A DNA stretch of 64,000 nucleotides from an uncultured Clostridia bacterium (GTDB taxonomy: Bacteria; Bacillota; Clostridia; UMGS1810), in the NCBI GenBank assembly GCA_934463115.1, contig CAKSIN010000010.1, positions 17,973 to 81,972 on the forward strand. The letters run 5' to 3'. This document shows positions 51,498 through 59,917 of the stretch, one piece after another. The notes under the pieces are model-generated. The model saw nothing but the letters and a program-made list of their open reading frames with translations, did not search any database and was not told the origin of the DNA. Every line of letters starts with the position of its first letter. Positions within the stretch are counted from its first letter, which is position 1. Position numbers and translations under genes: made by a program.

Positions 51498-52052
51498 GTG
51501 CAAAACAATAATAAATTTGCAAAGTTCTTTTTGATATGCTGCCTGTTCTTTGCTGTGTGCATTGCATTTGGGATGGTTACCGCACACAGAATCGGCGGCA
51601 GTGCGGGTAACGCGGCAAAAAATTATATATCCGGAGCAGTTTTGGAAAACAGCGATTGGTTTCGGGTTGTGAAAAGAGCGGTTGCGCGTGATTTCAGATA
51701 CACATGTTTTGCACTGGTGTGTCCGTTTACCGTTTGCACACCGTTTTTGCTGCTTGCGCTTTTGGGTTTCGACGGGTTCTGCAAGGGACTTGCAGTTATG
51801 ACGGCGGCAGGAACGCTGGCACCCGGCAGGGCGTCTGTTTTGTGTGCGGTTGTTCTGGCATCGTGCATAATGAATGTGCCGCTGTATATAACCATGTTTT
51901 TTCTTTGCAGAAAAAAATCCAAAAGCGAGAGAGCGGCGGCTTTTTCTTCGGCATTTGCGGATTACATGGCATATGCTTTCGGAGTAATGATTGTTTTTGC
52001 ACTGCTTTGTCTTGTTGATGTGATTCAGGCGGCAGTGTATATTTTGATATAA
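51498..52052 (+). CDS. spoIIM: Stage II sporulation protein M
   Basis: 184-aa membrane protein with about five hydrophobic segments. SpoIIM is part of the SpoIIDMP machinery that remodels septal peptidoglycan during engulfment. The start chosen is GTG 51498 because GAGGGAG lies 9 nt upstream. The family call rests on topology, length and the preserved spoIIM-xerD gene order known from Bacillus; sequence similarity by eye is modest. Confidence 0.8.
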   Translation: MQNNNKFAKFFLICCLFFAVCIAFGMVTAHRIGGSAGNAAKNYISGAVLENSDWFRVVKRAVARDFRYTCFALVCPFTVCTPFLLLALLGFDGFCKGLAVMTAAGTLAPGRASVLCAVVLASCIMNVPLYITMFFLCRKKSKSERAAAFSSAFADYMAYAFGVMIVFALLCLVDVIQAAVYILI

Positions 52053-52069
52053 TTTAAGGGGAAATAAAA

Positions 52070-52951
52070 ATGAATGCACTTATGTGTGATTTTGTTGAAT
52101 ATCTTGAAAAGGATAAGGGTGTGGCAAACAATACACTGCAGTCATATGCGCGCGATATACGGCACTTTTCCGATTATATAGACGAGCATAGTCTGGAACT
52201 TTCCGAAATAACAAAGAGTGATGTTGAGCAATACATAGATTACATGCAGGGTGAGGGCAGAGCTGCGTCATCTGTGGCGCGCAGTGCCGCTTCGCTTCGT
52301 TCACTGTTTTCGTATTTGCTGCTCAAAGGACGTATACGCAGCAATCCGGCAATACGGCTTCGGATTCCGAAACAGCAAAAAAAATTGCCGCAGATTTTGA
52401 CGGCGAGCGAAGTGGATAATCTGCTTCGCTGCCCGGACACCAAAACAAAAAAGGGCATACGCGACAGAGCGATGCTGGAACTTTTGTATGCCACGGGAAT
52501 CAAGGTATCGGAGATAATAACGCTTAAAACAGATGATGTTGATTTGAATTTCGGGTATCTTAAATGTGTGGGTGATGTTGATGTGCGGATTATTCCGCTG
52601 GGAAAAGCGGCGGTAAGCGCTCTTGGTGAATACATGAACAACTGCCGTTTGTCAATGCTCTATGACGAAAACGACAAGACGCTTTTTTTAAACTGCAGCG
52701 GTAAACCTATGACACGTCAGGGATTCTGGAAATTGGTTAAATGCTATGCCAAGAGTGCCGGAATTGAAAAAGATATCACACCGCATACCCTGCGCCATTC
52801 GTTTGCGGCACATCTGCTGGAAAACGGAGCCGACCTCGCATCTATACAGGAAATGCTCGGACACAAGGATATAGCTTCAACGCAGGTGTATGCGCGGATT
52901 ATGAAGAATCATATCCGTGAGGTGTACAAACGCGCTCATCCGAGGGCGTAG
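52070..52951 (+). CDS. xerD: XerD-like tyrosine recombinase with altered active site
   Basis: 293 aa in XerC/D architecture: SAM-like N-terminal DNA-binding domain (residues 1-85), catalytic domain after. HTLRHSFAAHLLENGADLAS, LGHKDI and the nucleophile Tyr in TQVYARIM are present. The first catalytic Arg, normally in TGLRVSE, is Lys here (YATGIKVSE, near residue 144). The catalytic Lys of the GKGNKER beta-hairpin is missing (CVGDVDVRIIPLG). Position after spoIIM is the standard xerD location. Activity may be altered. Confidence 0.88.
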   Translation: MNALMCDFVEYLEKDKGVANNTLQSYARDIRHFSDYIDEHSLELSEITKSDVEQYIDYMQGEGRAASSVARSAASLRSLFSYLLLKGRIRSNPAIRLRIPKQQKKLPQILTASEVDNLLRCPDTKTKKGIRDRAMLELLYATGIKVSEIITLKTDDVDLNFGYLKCVGDVDVRIIPLGKAAVSALGEYMNNCRLSMLYDENDKTLFLNCSGKPMTRQGFWKLVKCYAKSAGIEKDITPHTLRHSFAAHLLENGADLASIQEMLGHKDIASTQVYARIMKNHIREVYKRAHPRA

Positions 52952-53904
52952 AACACGTCGGAGTATGATTTGAGATTATACATACTTATCGAATTTTTTA
53001 CAGCATTTACGACAGCCTTCTGCATGGCGTCGGCGCACAGCGTTCCCACAATGTTTATGTCCGCTGCGAACTCGCCTGTGCTTGCCGCGTAAATGCTGTC
53101 GCCGTCTGCGGTTGTGTTTATCGGATTTATGGCGCGTGCGCAGCCGTTTGACGCCATGGCGGCAATTTTATTCATTTCTGATTTTGAAAAAGCGGCATTG
53201 GTTACAACAGCGCCGATTGTTGTATTCGATGTAAACAGATTGCCTTTCGGTTTTACGCTTGCGTACATCTGCTCAGCTGTATTCAAAAATCTGCCGGCAT
53301 TTGAATCGTACATTCCGCATATGATATCGTCGTTTTCAAAGACATCGCCGAGCGCGTTCACGGCAACAATTGCCGCCACTTTGAGTCCGCCCGTTTCGCA
53401 TGCGTACACTCCAAGACCGGATTTCATCATATAGTCCGCTCCGAGCAACTTTCCGACAGTGGCACCGGTTCCGACACCGTTGCATCCCGGTTCAAAATCG
53501 CCGTCAAATGCGGCTTTTGCGGCATTGTAACCCATGTTCCTGTCCGGTCTGCACGTCGGATCGCCCACGCATAAATCGTATATGCATGATGCGCATACAA
53601 GCGGAACTTTTGCATATCCGGTATCAAATCCGATTCCTTTTTCTTCTAAGAATTTCATCACTCCGCCGGCGCTGTCAAGACCGTATGCACTGCCGCCGCT
53701 GAGGACTATTGCATGTATTTTTTCGGCTGCCGACAGGGGATTCAGCAGGTTGCTCTCGCGTGATGCCGGTCCGCCGCCGCGAACATCAAGTCCGCATACC
53801 GCACCGCGTTCAAAAATCAATGCTGTTACGCCGGTTCCGCCGATTTTGTCGGAACAGTTTCCGACACAAAATCCGCCCAGCTCATTTAAAAATATTTCTC
53901 TCAT
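52936..53904 (-). CDS. P1 family peptidase (DmpA-type aminopeptidase/esterase)
   Basis: 322-aa Ntn-type autoprocessing hydrolase. GGTGVTALIFERGAVCGLDV, RGGGPASRESNLLNP, VLSGGSAYGLDSAGGVMKFL and the self-cleavage nucleophile region NTTIGAVVTNAAFSK near residue 228 are typical of the DmpA/BapA family. Members cleave N-terminal amino acids from peptides. It converges on xerD, with a 16-nt overlap of the 3' ends. Confidence 0.9.
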   Translation of the reverse strand: MREIFLNELGGFCVGNCSDKIGGTGVTALIFERGAVCGLDVRGGGPASRESNLLNPLSAAEKIHAIVLSGGSAYGLDSAGGVMKFLEEKGIGFDTGYAKVPLVCASCIYDLCVGDPTCRPDRNMGYNAAKAAFDGDFEPGCNGVGTGATVGKLLGADYMMKSGLGVYACETGGLKVAAIVAVNALGDVFENDDIICGMYDSNAGRFLNTAEQMYASVKPKGNLFTSNTTIGAVVTNAAFSKSEMNKIAAMASNGCARAINPINTTADGDSIYAASTGEFAADINIVGTLCADAMQKAVVNAVKNSISMYNLKSYSDVFYALG

Positions 53905-53909
53905 AGTTA

Positions 53910-54488
53910 TTATACACGCTTTCTTGTTTTAATGACACGCACAATTGCCGGTGAAAGAATCAGATTGATAAAAAATTCAATCAAAAAGTTTACTCCCACA
54001 AGGCCGAATATAACATAATACAGCACATCTGTGCCGCCTGCCCATGCGCTGAGCGTATCTTTGAATATCAGAATCATTGAGATACAGAACACACCCGTGT
54101 TGACAATCGGGCTGACTGCCGCGGCAAGAACGCCGCCGGTATAGGAATTTTCATTTTTTTTGCATGCAAGCGAATAAATTGCTCCGGAAATATATCCGGC
54201 AGCGGCACCTTTGACAATGACAACTGCCGCCGTTGCAAATGGGTTTACCTCCCACAGCATGTGTCCGCCCGCATCGGCTCCGGATATACATGCAAACAGT
54301 ACAACAATTCCAAATGCCGTACCGAGGAGTGCGCCGGTTTTTCTGCCGTATATGCATGCGCCTATTACAATCGGTATCTGAACAAGCGATATTGTAAATG
54401 GTTTCATCGGTATAAGTGTTGCAATAAGCTGCAAAACGACAACTGTTGCAAACAAAAGTGAGATTCCGGTTAATTTTCGTGTGTTCAT
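53910..54488 (-). CDS. ECF transporter S component
   Basis: 192-aa membrane subunit. Hydrophobic segments throughout; MKPFTISLVQIPIVIGACIY near residue 24 and YGRKTGALLGTAFGI resemble S components. It lies 5 nt before the P1 peptidase gene in the same transcript, perhaps linking uptake of a vitamin or precursor to amide hydrolysis; that is speculation. ATG 54488 has GGAGG 9 nt upstream. The ECF energising module is not in the window. Confidence 0.82.
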   Translation of the reverse strand: MNTRKLTGISLLFATVVVLQLIATLIPMKPFTISLVQIPIVIGACIYGRKTGALLGTAFGIVVLFACISGADAGGHMLWEVNPFATAAVVIVKGAAAGYISGAIYSLACKKNENSYTGGVLAAAVSPIVNTGVFCISMILIFKDTLSAWAGGTDVLYYVIFGLVGVNFLIEFFINLILSPAIVRVIKTRKRV

Positions 54489-54581
54489 TGTAAAATACCT
54501 CCGTGAAGTTTTAATGATATACAACTGCTATGATAATTTTAGCATAAGGGTAAACCAACGTCAATACCAAAGTGCAAAAAT

Positions 54582-54791
54582 TTAACACAGGCTGTCGATT
54601 GCCGATGCGATATCATCGAGTTTTGAGCATATGGCATCAGCGGAATTTTCACTGTTATCCCGAATGTCGTTCACTGTGTCATAAATATTTTCGACGCATA
54701 TCGAGCTGTCGGCGCAAACAGTGTCCAATTTACTGTTTATGTCGATGAGCAAATCTTTGATTCTCTGCATTACTGCAACCAATTCTTCCAT
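54582..54791 (-). CDS. Small coiled-coil protein
   Basis: 69 aa, not recognised. Heptad-like pattern throughout (MQRIKDLLIDINSKLDTV; SKLDDIASAIDSL), acidic, with four cysteines. ATG 54791 has AAAGGA about 10 nt upstream. It could be a small adaptor. Weak codon evidence; it may still be a real gene since the frame fills the gap neatly. Confidence 0.55.
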   Translation of the reverse strand: MEELVAVMQRIKDLLIDINSKLDTVCADSSICVENIYDTVNDIRDNSENSADAICSKLDDIASAIDSLC

Positions 54792-54905
54792 AAATAATTA
54801 CCATCCTTTGTATTTTTTTATTTGCACTTAGTATACCACCGAATTGTCAAATGGTCAAATATTATTAATTTTTACAATAAAATTCAAAGAAATTAATAAA
54901 TATGC

Positions 54906-54934
54906 TTGACAAAGGGAAAAAAATATATTAAAAT
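54906..54934 (+). promoter_or_regulatory. Promoter of ylxM-ffh operon
   Basis: TTGACA (54906-54911), 17-nt spacer, TAAAAT (54929-54934). Confidence 0.75.
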
Positions 54935-54973
54935 AGGTGTAAAGCAAATTGATTGACAGCAGTCGGTGATGAT

Positions 54974-55312
54974 ATGAAGGATATGAATATTTCTTTGCTT
55001 ATTGATTTCTACGGAAACCTTTTGAGCGAGAGAAAGCTTGAAATTATGAAGCAGTATTATTACGAAGACCTGTCGCTGTCGGAGATTGCCCAAAACGAGG
55101 GCATGACGCGCCAGGGTGTTCACGAAAATATCCGAAAATCCGCCGCCGAACTGGAGGAGTACGAAGAACGGCTCCGACTTGCGGAAAAATTCAAAGAAGT
55201 GCTTTCGCTTGCGGACGGCATAGAGAAACTTTTGCACAAGGGCGAAGTACTCGACGGCAAAACATACGGCGAAATCATATCGGCACTGGACAGAGTTCGC
55301 AATTTCTTTTAG
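54974..55312 (+). CDS. ylxM: YlxM family HTH protein (UPF0122)
   Basis: 112 aa. ISLLIDFYGNLLSERKLEIM is the family start. A sigma-70 region-4-like helix-turn-helix follows (LSEIAQNEGMTRQGVHENIR), then a charged coiled coil. YlxM orthologues associate with Ffh and the signal recognition particle pathway. ATG 54974 is used; it lies directly before ffh. Confidence 0.93.
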   Translation: MKDMNISLLIDFYGNLLSERKLEIMKQYYYEDLSLSEIAQNEGMTRQGVHENIRKSAAELEEYEERLRLAEKFKEVLSLADGIEKLLHKGEVLDGKTYGEIISALDRVRNFF

Positions 55313-55324
55313 GAGGTGATACCT

Positions 55325-56665
55325 TTGGCATTCGACAGTCTGGCAGAAAAACTTCAGCAAACATTTAAAAAACTCAGAGGCAAGGGTAAAATCTCCGAGG
55401 CAGATTTAAAGGCTGCCATGCGCGAGGTTAAACTTGCATTGCTTGAGGCGGACGTTAACTTTCGGGTTGTAAAGGATTTTATCAAATCCGTATCCGACAA
55501 AGCACTCGGCTCCAATGTTTTGGAGAGCCTTACACCTGCACAGCAGGTTATTAAAATTGTAAACGACGAGCTCACCGCGCTTATGGGCAGCGGTGTATCA
55601 AAGCTCAATTTCGGTTCCAAATCACCGGCAGTAATAATGATGACGGGATTGCAGGGCGCCGGAAAAACCACCACAAGCGCCAAAATAGGCGGAATACTTA
55701 AAAAACAGGGTAAAAGGCCGCTCCTCGCCGCGTGCGACGTGTATCGCCCGGCGGCAAAGAAACAGCTGCAGGTTGTCGGGCAGCAGCTTGATATACCTGT
55801 GTTTTCGATTGATGAAAGCAACGACGCGGTGCATATTGCTAAAGAGGCGGTGCGCCATGCCGAACACCACGGCAATGACGTTGTTATTATAGATACAGCC
55901 GGCAGACTCCACCTTAACGAAGAACTGATGGACGAGCTGGAGAATATCAAGAATGCACTTGAACCGTCGGAAATCCTGCTTGTGCTCGATTCAATGACAG
56001 GTCAGGACGCGGTTAATGTAGCGTCGGCATTTGATGAAAAACTCGATATCACCGGTGTGGTACTCACCAAGTTGGACGGTGACACGCGAGGCGGCGCGGC
56101 ACTGTCTGTGCGCGCAGTTACCGGCAAACCGATTAAGCTTGTCGGTCAGGGCGAAAAACTCAGCGACCTGGATTGGTTTTACCCGGACAGAATGGCGTCG
56201 CGTATACTCGGTATGGGCGATGTGCTCACACTGATAGACAAAGCGCAGCAGGCATTTGACGATAAACAGGCAAAGGAACTGGAAGAAAAGATTCGCCGCC
56301 AGACATTCACATTGGATGACTACCTCGAGCAAATGCGCGGCATGCGCAAGCTGGGTTCAATGTCCGATATAATCGGAATGCTCCCCGGTGTTAACAAAAA
56401 GGCGCTCAGCGGAGTGGATTTTGATGAAAAGAAAATCGACCGCATAGAGGCTATAATCACGTCCATGACAAAAAAGGAACGCAATGATCCGTCTATAATC
56501 AATTCGAGCAGAAAAAAGAGAATTGCCGACGGAAGCGGCACACAGGTGCAGGATGTAAACCAGTTTTTAAAATCGTTTGAGCAAATGCGCAAACTTATGA
56601 AACAATTCAGCAATCCTAAGAAAATGAAACGCGCAATGAGCGGATTCGGAAACTTTTTGAGATAG
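55325..56665 (+). CDS. ffh: Signal recognition particle protein Ffh
   Basis: 446-aa SRP GTPase. The N domain has ALLEADVNFRVVKDFI. The G domain has GLQGAGKTTTSAKI near residue 104, CDVYRPAAKKQL, DTAGRLHLNEELMDEL, TKLDGDTRGGAALSV and GQGEKLSDLDWFYPDRMA. The C-terminal M domain (TLDDYLEQMRGMRKLGSMS to the end) binds SRP RNA and signal peptides. TTG 55325 has AGGAGGTGAT 5 nt upstream. Confidence 0.97.
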   Translation: MAFDSLAEKLQQTFKKLRGKGKISEADLKAAMREVKLALLEADVNFRVVKDFIKSVSDKALGSNVLESLTPAQQVIKIVNDELTALMGSGVSKLNFGSKSPAVIMMTGLQGAGKTTTSAKIGGILKKQGKRPLLAACDVYRPAAKKQLQVVGQQLDIPVFSIDESNDAVHIAKEAVRHAEHHGNDVVIIDTAGRLHLNEELMDELENIKNALEPSEILLVLDSMTGQDAVNVASAFDEKLDITGVVLTKLDGDTRGGAALSVRAVTGKPIKLVGQGEKLSDLDWFYPDRMASRILGMGDVLTLIDKAQQAFDDKQAKELEEKIRRQTFTLDDYLEQMRGMRKLGSMSDIIGMLPGVNKKALSGVDFDEKKIDRIEAIITSMTKKERNDPSIINSSRKKRIADGSGTQVQDVNQFLKSFEQMRKLMKQFSNPKKMKRAMSGFGNFLR

Positions 56666-56707
56666 CTGTTTATATATTGTTTAAAAATAATTCGGAGGTG
56701 AATACAA

Positions 56708-56950
56708 ATGGTAAAAATACGTTTGAAGAGAATGGGTGCAAAAAAGACTCCGTTCTACAGAGTTGTAGTTGCTGATTCAAGATATCCGAGAAACGGCAGA
56801 TTCATTGAAGAGATTGGTACATTTGATCCCAAAACAGATCCTTCAACAATCAACATTGATGCCGAAAAGGCTCAGAAATGGCTCGCTACAGGCGCTCAGC
56901 CGACAGATACCGTTAGAGCATTGCTCAAAGTAAGCGGCATAATAAAATAG
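56708..56950 (+). CDS. rpsP: 30S ribosomal protein S16
   Basis: 80 aa. MVKIRLKRMGAKKTPFYRVV, ADSRYPRNGRFIEEIGTFDP and the C-terminal KAQKWLATGAQPTDTVR are typical of bS16. It follows ffh by 42 nt with GGAGGTG before it. Confidence 0.98.
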   Translation: MVKIRLKRMGAKKTPFYRVVVADSRYPRNGRFIEEIGTFDPKTDPSTINIDAEKAQKWLATGAQPTDTVRALLKVSGIIK

Positions 56951-56972
56951 GCTTTTGGGAGGTTTGGAGCTT

Positions 56973-57203
56973 ATGAAGGAGTTATTGGAATATATCGCAA
57001 AGTCGCTTGTCGACTCTCCCGATGATGTAAGCGTCACCGAGACGGACGGCGGTCAGACTGTTGTTTTGGAGCTCCGCGTGAACGAAGACGACATGGGCAA
57101 GGTTATCGGCAAACAGGGCAGAATTGCAAAGTCCATCCGCTCGGTAATCAAGGCAGCGTCGGCACGCAGCGGCAAAAAATATATTGTGGAAATAGTTCAA
57201 TAA
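56973..57203 (+). CDS. khpA: KH-domain RNA-binding protein KhpA
   Basis: 76 aa, one KH domain with the GxxG loop in MGKVIGKQGRIAKSIRSVIK. KhpA with KhpB is a small RNA chaperone pair in Firmicutes; KhpB is not here. ATG 56973 has GGGAGG 10 nt upstream. Always between rpsP and rimM in this operon type. Confidence 0.94.
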   Translation: MKELLEYIAKSLVDSPDDVSVTETDGGQTVVLELRVNEDDMGKVIGKQGRIAKSIRSVIKAASARSGKKYIVEIVQ

Positions 57204-57206
57204 TTT

Positions 57207-57285
57207 TAGGCAGGCACATGGTTTGTGCCGCCTTGCGTGGGGATAGAAAAGAGTGTCCGGACGGTTCACTTTTTTGCATCCCCAT
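57207..57285 (+). promoter_or_regulatory. Two hairpins between khpA and rimM
   Basis: The first is GGCACA..TGTGCC within 57210-57233. The second is GGGGAT...AAGAGTG...CACTTTT...ATCCCC (about 57239-57285). In this ribosomal operon they may be an mRNA processing site or a translation regulator for rimM-trmD. Confidence 0.4.
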
Positions 57286-57309
57286 TTTGATTTTGGGAGA
57301 GTGAATGTT

Positions 57310-57819
57310 GTGAATAAACTTATAGAAGTTGGAAAAATAGTAAACACTCACGGCCTTAAGGGTGAGATTAAGATAAATCCGTGGACAGATTCGCCCGAGG
57401 TTTTCGAGGCATTCGACAATCTGTATGTTTCACCGGAAAAATGCTACCCGGTAGTGAGCGTGCGCTATCAGAAATCGTGCGTGCTCGTTAGGCTCTCCGG
57501 AGTTGATTCCATAGAAGATGCCGAAAAACTCAAAAACAGGGTTGTGTATACCGACAGGGATATATTTGAGGATTTGCCCGATGGGGTGTACCTTGTGTCG
57601 GATATAATAGGGCTTGAAGTTTTTGAGGGCGAAAAATCACTGGGGAAAATTGCCGATGTTCTGAATACGGGCAGCAACGATGTATATGTTGTTCGGCGCG
57701 ACGGCGCGAGGGATTTGCTTGTCCCTGCAATAAAAGATGTCGTGTCGGAAATAAACATTGCAGACGGACGTATTGATGTAATATTGCCGAAGGGACTCTC
57801 GGACGGTGATGAAGCATGA
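57310..57819 (+). CDS. rimM: Ribosome maturation factor RimM
   Basis: 169 aa. It helps assemble the 30S head together with S19. IEVGKIVNTHGLKGEIKINP, the RimM N domain, is followed by a PRC-barrel domain (VYLVSDIIGLEVFEGEKSLG; DLLVPAIKDVVSEI). GTG 57310 has GGGAGAG 8 nt upstream. It overlaps trmD by 4 nt. Confidence 0.95.
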   Translation: MNKLIEVGKIVNTHGLKGEIKINPWTDSPEVFEAFDNLYVSPEKCYPVVSVRYQKSCVLVRLSGVDSIEDAEKLKNRVVYTDRDIFEDLPDGVYLVSDIIGLEVFEGEKSLGKIADVLNTGSNDVYVVRRDGARDLLVPAIKDVVSEINIADGRIDVILPKGLSDGDEA

Positions 57820-58502
57820 AGTATCATATACTCACTCTTTTTCCCGAAATGTTCGGCAGTGTTCTGCATGACAGTATGCTCGGCAGAGCCGAAAAGGCAG
57901 GAATACTTGAATTTAACATTGTGAATATCCGCGATTTTGCAACAAACAAGCACAATAGAGTGGATGATTATCCCTATGGCGGCGGCCGCGGAATGATAAT
58001 GCAGGCGGAGCCGATATACCTTGCGTATGAGAGCGTATGCAAAACATGCAGCGCAAAGCCGTATGTGATATATATGTCTCCGAAGGGAACCGTATTTCGC
58101 CAGGAACATGCGGTGCGGCTAAGCCGAATGGATGAACTTGTGATTATCTGCGGTCACTATGAGGGTGTAGACCAGCGGATAATTGACGAGATAGTGGACG
58201 AGGAAGTATCTATCGGAGACTATGTTCTTACAGGCGGAGAAATTCCCGCAATGGCGGTTATTGATTCCGTGAGCCGTATGGTGGAGGGTGTGTTGTCCAA
58301 TGAGGACAGCTTTACGGATGAATCGCACTACAGCGGACTTTTGGAGTATCCGCAGTACACAAGGCCGCCCGAATTTCACGGGCGAAAGGTGCCCGAGGTG
58401 CTGCTTAGCGGAAATCACAAGCTGATAGCACAGTGGCGCATGGAAAATGCAATACGTGAAACACGCGAAAAACGCCCCGATATGCTGGGCGAAAAGCGTT
58501 AA
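57816..58502 (+). CDS. trmD: tRNA (guanine(37)-N1)-methyltransferase TrmD
   Basis: 228-aa SPOUT enzyme. MKYHILTLFPEMF, NIRDFATNKHNRVDDYPYGG with GRGMIMQAEP, ICGHYEGVDQRIIDEIVDEE and SIGDYVLTGGEIPAMAVIDS make the deep trefoil knot and SAM site. The C-terminal domain is intact. rplS (L19), which normally follows, is absent here. Confidence 0.97.
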   Translation: MKYHILTLFPEMFGSVLHDSMLGRAEKAGILEFNIVNIRDFATNKHNRVDDYPYGGGRGMIMQAEPIYLAYESVCKTCSAKPYVIYMSPKGTVFRQEHAVRLSRMDELVIICGHYEGVDQRIIDEIVDEEVSIGDYVLTGGEIPAMAVIDSVSRMVEGVLSNEDSFTDESHYSGLLEYPQYTRPPEFHGRKVPEVLLSGNHKLIAQWRMENAIRETREKRPDMLGEKR

Positions 58503-58557
58503 TATGTGCCGTAAATACAATAATATGCGGATTTTTAAAGATAATTTCAAATTTTCC

Positions 58558-58586
58558 TTGACATAATCCGAAAAATTTTGTATAAT
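58558..58586 (+). promoter_or_regulatory. Promoter of rpsU operon
   Basis: TTGACA (58558-58563), 17-nt spacer, TATAAT (58581-58586): both hexamers match consensus. Confidence 0.85.
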
Positions 58587-58658
58587 AAATGAGTGTAAAT
58601 TTTGTCTTAACCCGTTATGTGTTAGAATGACAGGCAATAACGGAGGGAGGGAATTTTA

Positions 58659-58835
58659 ATGGCAGAAATCAGAATTAAAGATAATGAATCTTTGGACAGC
58701 GCGCTCCGCAGATTTAAGAGACAGTGCGCAAAGTCGGGCGTTTTATCCGAAATCAGAAAGAGAGAACACTACGAAAAGCCAAGCGTTAGACGTAAAAAGA
58801 AGTCGGAGGCTGCAAGAAAGCGTTCTTATAAATAA
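58659..58835 (+). CDS. rpsU: 30S ribosomal protein S21
   Basis: 58 aa, full length. MAEIRIKDNESLDSALRRFK and the KPSVRRKKKSEAARKR tail are typical of bS21. ATG 58659 has GGAGGGAGG 8 nt upstream. Its pairing with a GatB/YqeY gene is the standard Firmicutes order. Confidence 0.96.
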   Translation: MAEIRIKDNESLDSALRRFKRQCAKSGVLSEIRKREHYEKPSVRRKKKSEAARKRSYK

Positions 58836-58863
58836 ATAGTATCCGAAGCGGAGGGATTTTATC

Positions 58864-59307
58864 ATGAGTTTAAAGGAACAACTGGCACAGGATCTTAAAC
58901 TCTCCATGAAAGAAAAGGATATAGTCAGAAAGAATACCGTTCAGAGTATCAGGGCTGCAATTCTCCAGTACGAGAAGGACAACCGCACCGAGCTTGATGA
59001 CGACGGAGTTATCGAAGTTGTGTCAAAGGAGCTCAAAAAGCGTAAGGACGTGCTTCCTGATTATGAAAAGAGCGGAAGACAGGAACTTATAACACAGTTA
59101 AACAGAGAAATAGAAATTGTAATGGGTTATTTACCTTCCCAATTATCTGAAGACGAGTTAGACGAAATTGTAAAAAAAGCCGTTGAAAGCACAGGTGCTT
59201 CCACAATGAAGGACATGGGCAGGATAATGGCAGCTGTTATGCCTCAGATTAAGGGCAGAGCAGACGGCAGAGCGGTAAACGCTTTGGCGAAGAAATATCT
59301 TATGTAA
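58864..59307 (+). CDS. GatB/YqeY domain protein
   Basis: 147 aa. SLKEQLAQDLKLSMKEKDIV and VQSIRAAILQYEKDN begin the domain. EIEIVMGYLPSQLSEDELDE and MGRIMAAVMPQIKGRADGRA end it; the latter resembles the tRNA-binding tail of GatB. Biochemical role unclear. It is translated from the rpsU transcript. Confidence 0.93.
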   Translation: MSLKEQLAQDLKLSMKEKDIVRKNTVQSIRAAILQYEKDNRTELDDDGVIEVVSKELKKRKDVLPDYEKSGRQELITQLNREIEIVMGYLPSQLSEDELDEIVKKAVESTGASTMKDMGRIMAAVMPQIKGRADGRAVNALAKKYLM

Positions 59308-59321
59308 TACACAAATCACAC

Positions 59322-59346
59322 GGGAGCGGGCAACTGCTCCCTTTTT
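59322..59346 (+). terminator. Terminator after yqeY
   Basis: GGGAGC / GCTCCC stem with an 8-nt loop, followed by TTTTT. It precedes the yqeG start by 17 nt, so read-through likely feeds yqeG. Confidence 0.75.
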
Positions 59347-59362
59347 GTATGGGAGGAACGCG

Positions 59363-59875
59363 ATGTTTTCGGCATTTTATCCGCACACAACGGCAAATAA
59401 TGTTTTTGAACTGGATGCAGGTTTTTTTAGGGCGCATGGCATAGAGGGGGTTGTGTTTGATATAGACAATACCCTTGTGACTCACGACACAAAGCATATT
59501 CCCGATAATGTGAAGGAATATATTAATTCACTCCGCCGCAGCGGAATACAGTGCATGATTATCTCCAACAACTATCGTGAACGTGTTGAAGCCTTTTTAA
59601 CCGGAACGGATATTCCGTATATGTATCGCGCGTGGAAACCGTTCAAAAAAAATCTTCGAAAGGTTTGCGGTATGTTCAATCTTGAACCGTGCAAAATCTG
59701 CCTTGTCGGCGATCAGATTTTCACAGACATCTACGGCGGCAGACGAATGAAATTCTATACCGTGCTTGTGACGGCAGTCGGAAAAAGTGAAACAGGCTTT
59801 GTAGCATTCAAGAGACTGTTTGAAAAACTGGTAATGGATGAATACATAAAAAAGAAAAATCAGTTGGATAAATAA
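59363..59875 (+). CDS. YqeG family HAD-IIIA phosphatase
   Basis: 170 aa. HAD motif I VVFDIDNTLVTHD near residue 31, motif II IISNN near residue 67, a Lys in WKPFKKNLRK and motif IV LVGDQIFTDIYGG near residue 115. The family resembles phosphatidylglycerol-phosphate phosphatases of the IIIA type; the substrate here is not certain. ATG 59363 has GGGAGG 7 nt upstream. Confidence 0.9.
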   Translation: MFSAFYPHTTANNVFELDAGFFRAHGIEGVVFDIDNTLVTHDTKHIPDNVKEYINSLRRSGIQCMIISNNYRERVEAFLTGTDIPYMYRAWKPFKKNLRKVCGMFNLEPCKICLVGDQIFTDIYGGRRMKFYTVLVTAVGKSETGFVAFKRLFEKLVMDEYIKKKNQLDK

Positions 59876-59916
59876 AAAAATCGGCGGCATTGCACTCCGG
59901 CATGCCGCCGATTTTT
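59876..59916. terminator. Bidirectional terminator
   Basis: AAAAATCGGCGGCAT / ATGCCGCCGATTTTT, a perfect 15-bp stem between convergent yqeG and the AMP-ligase gene. Confidence 0.9.
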
Positions 59917-59917
59917 C

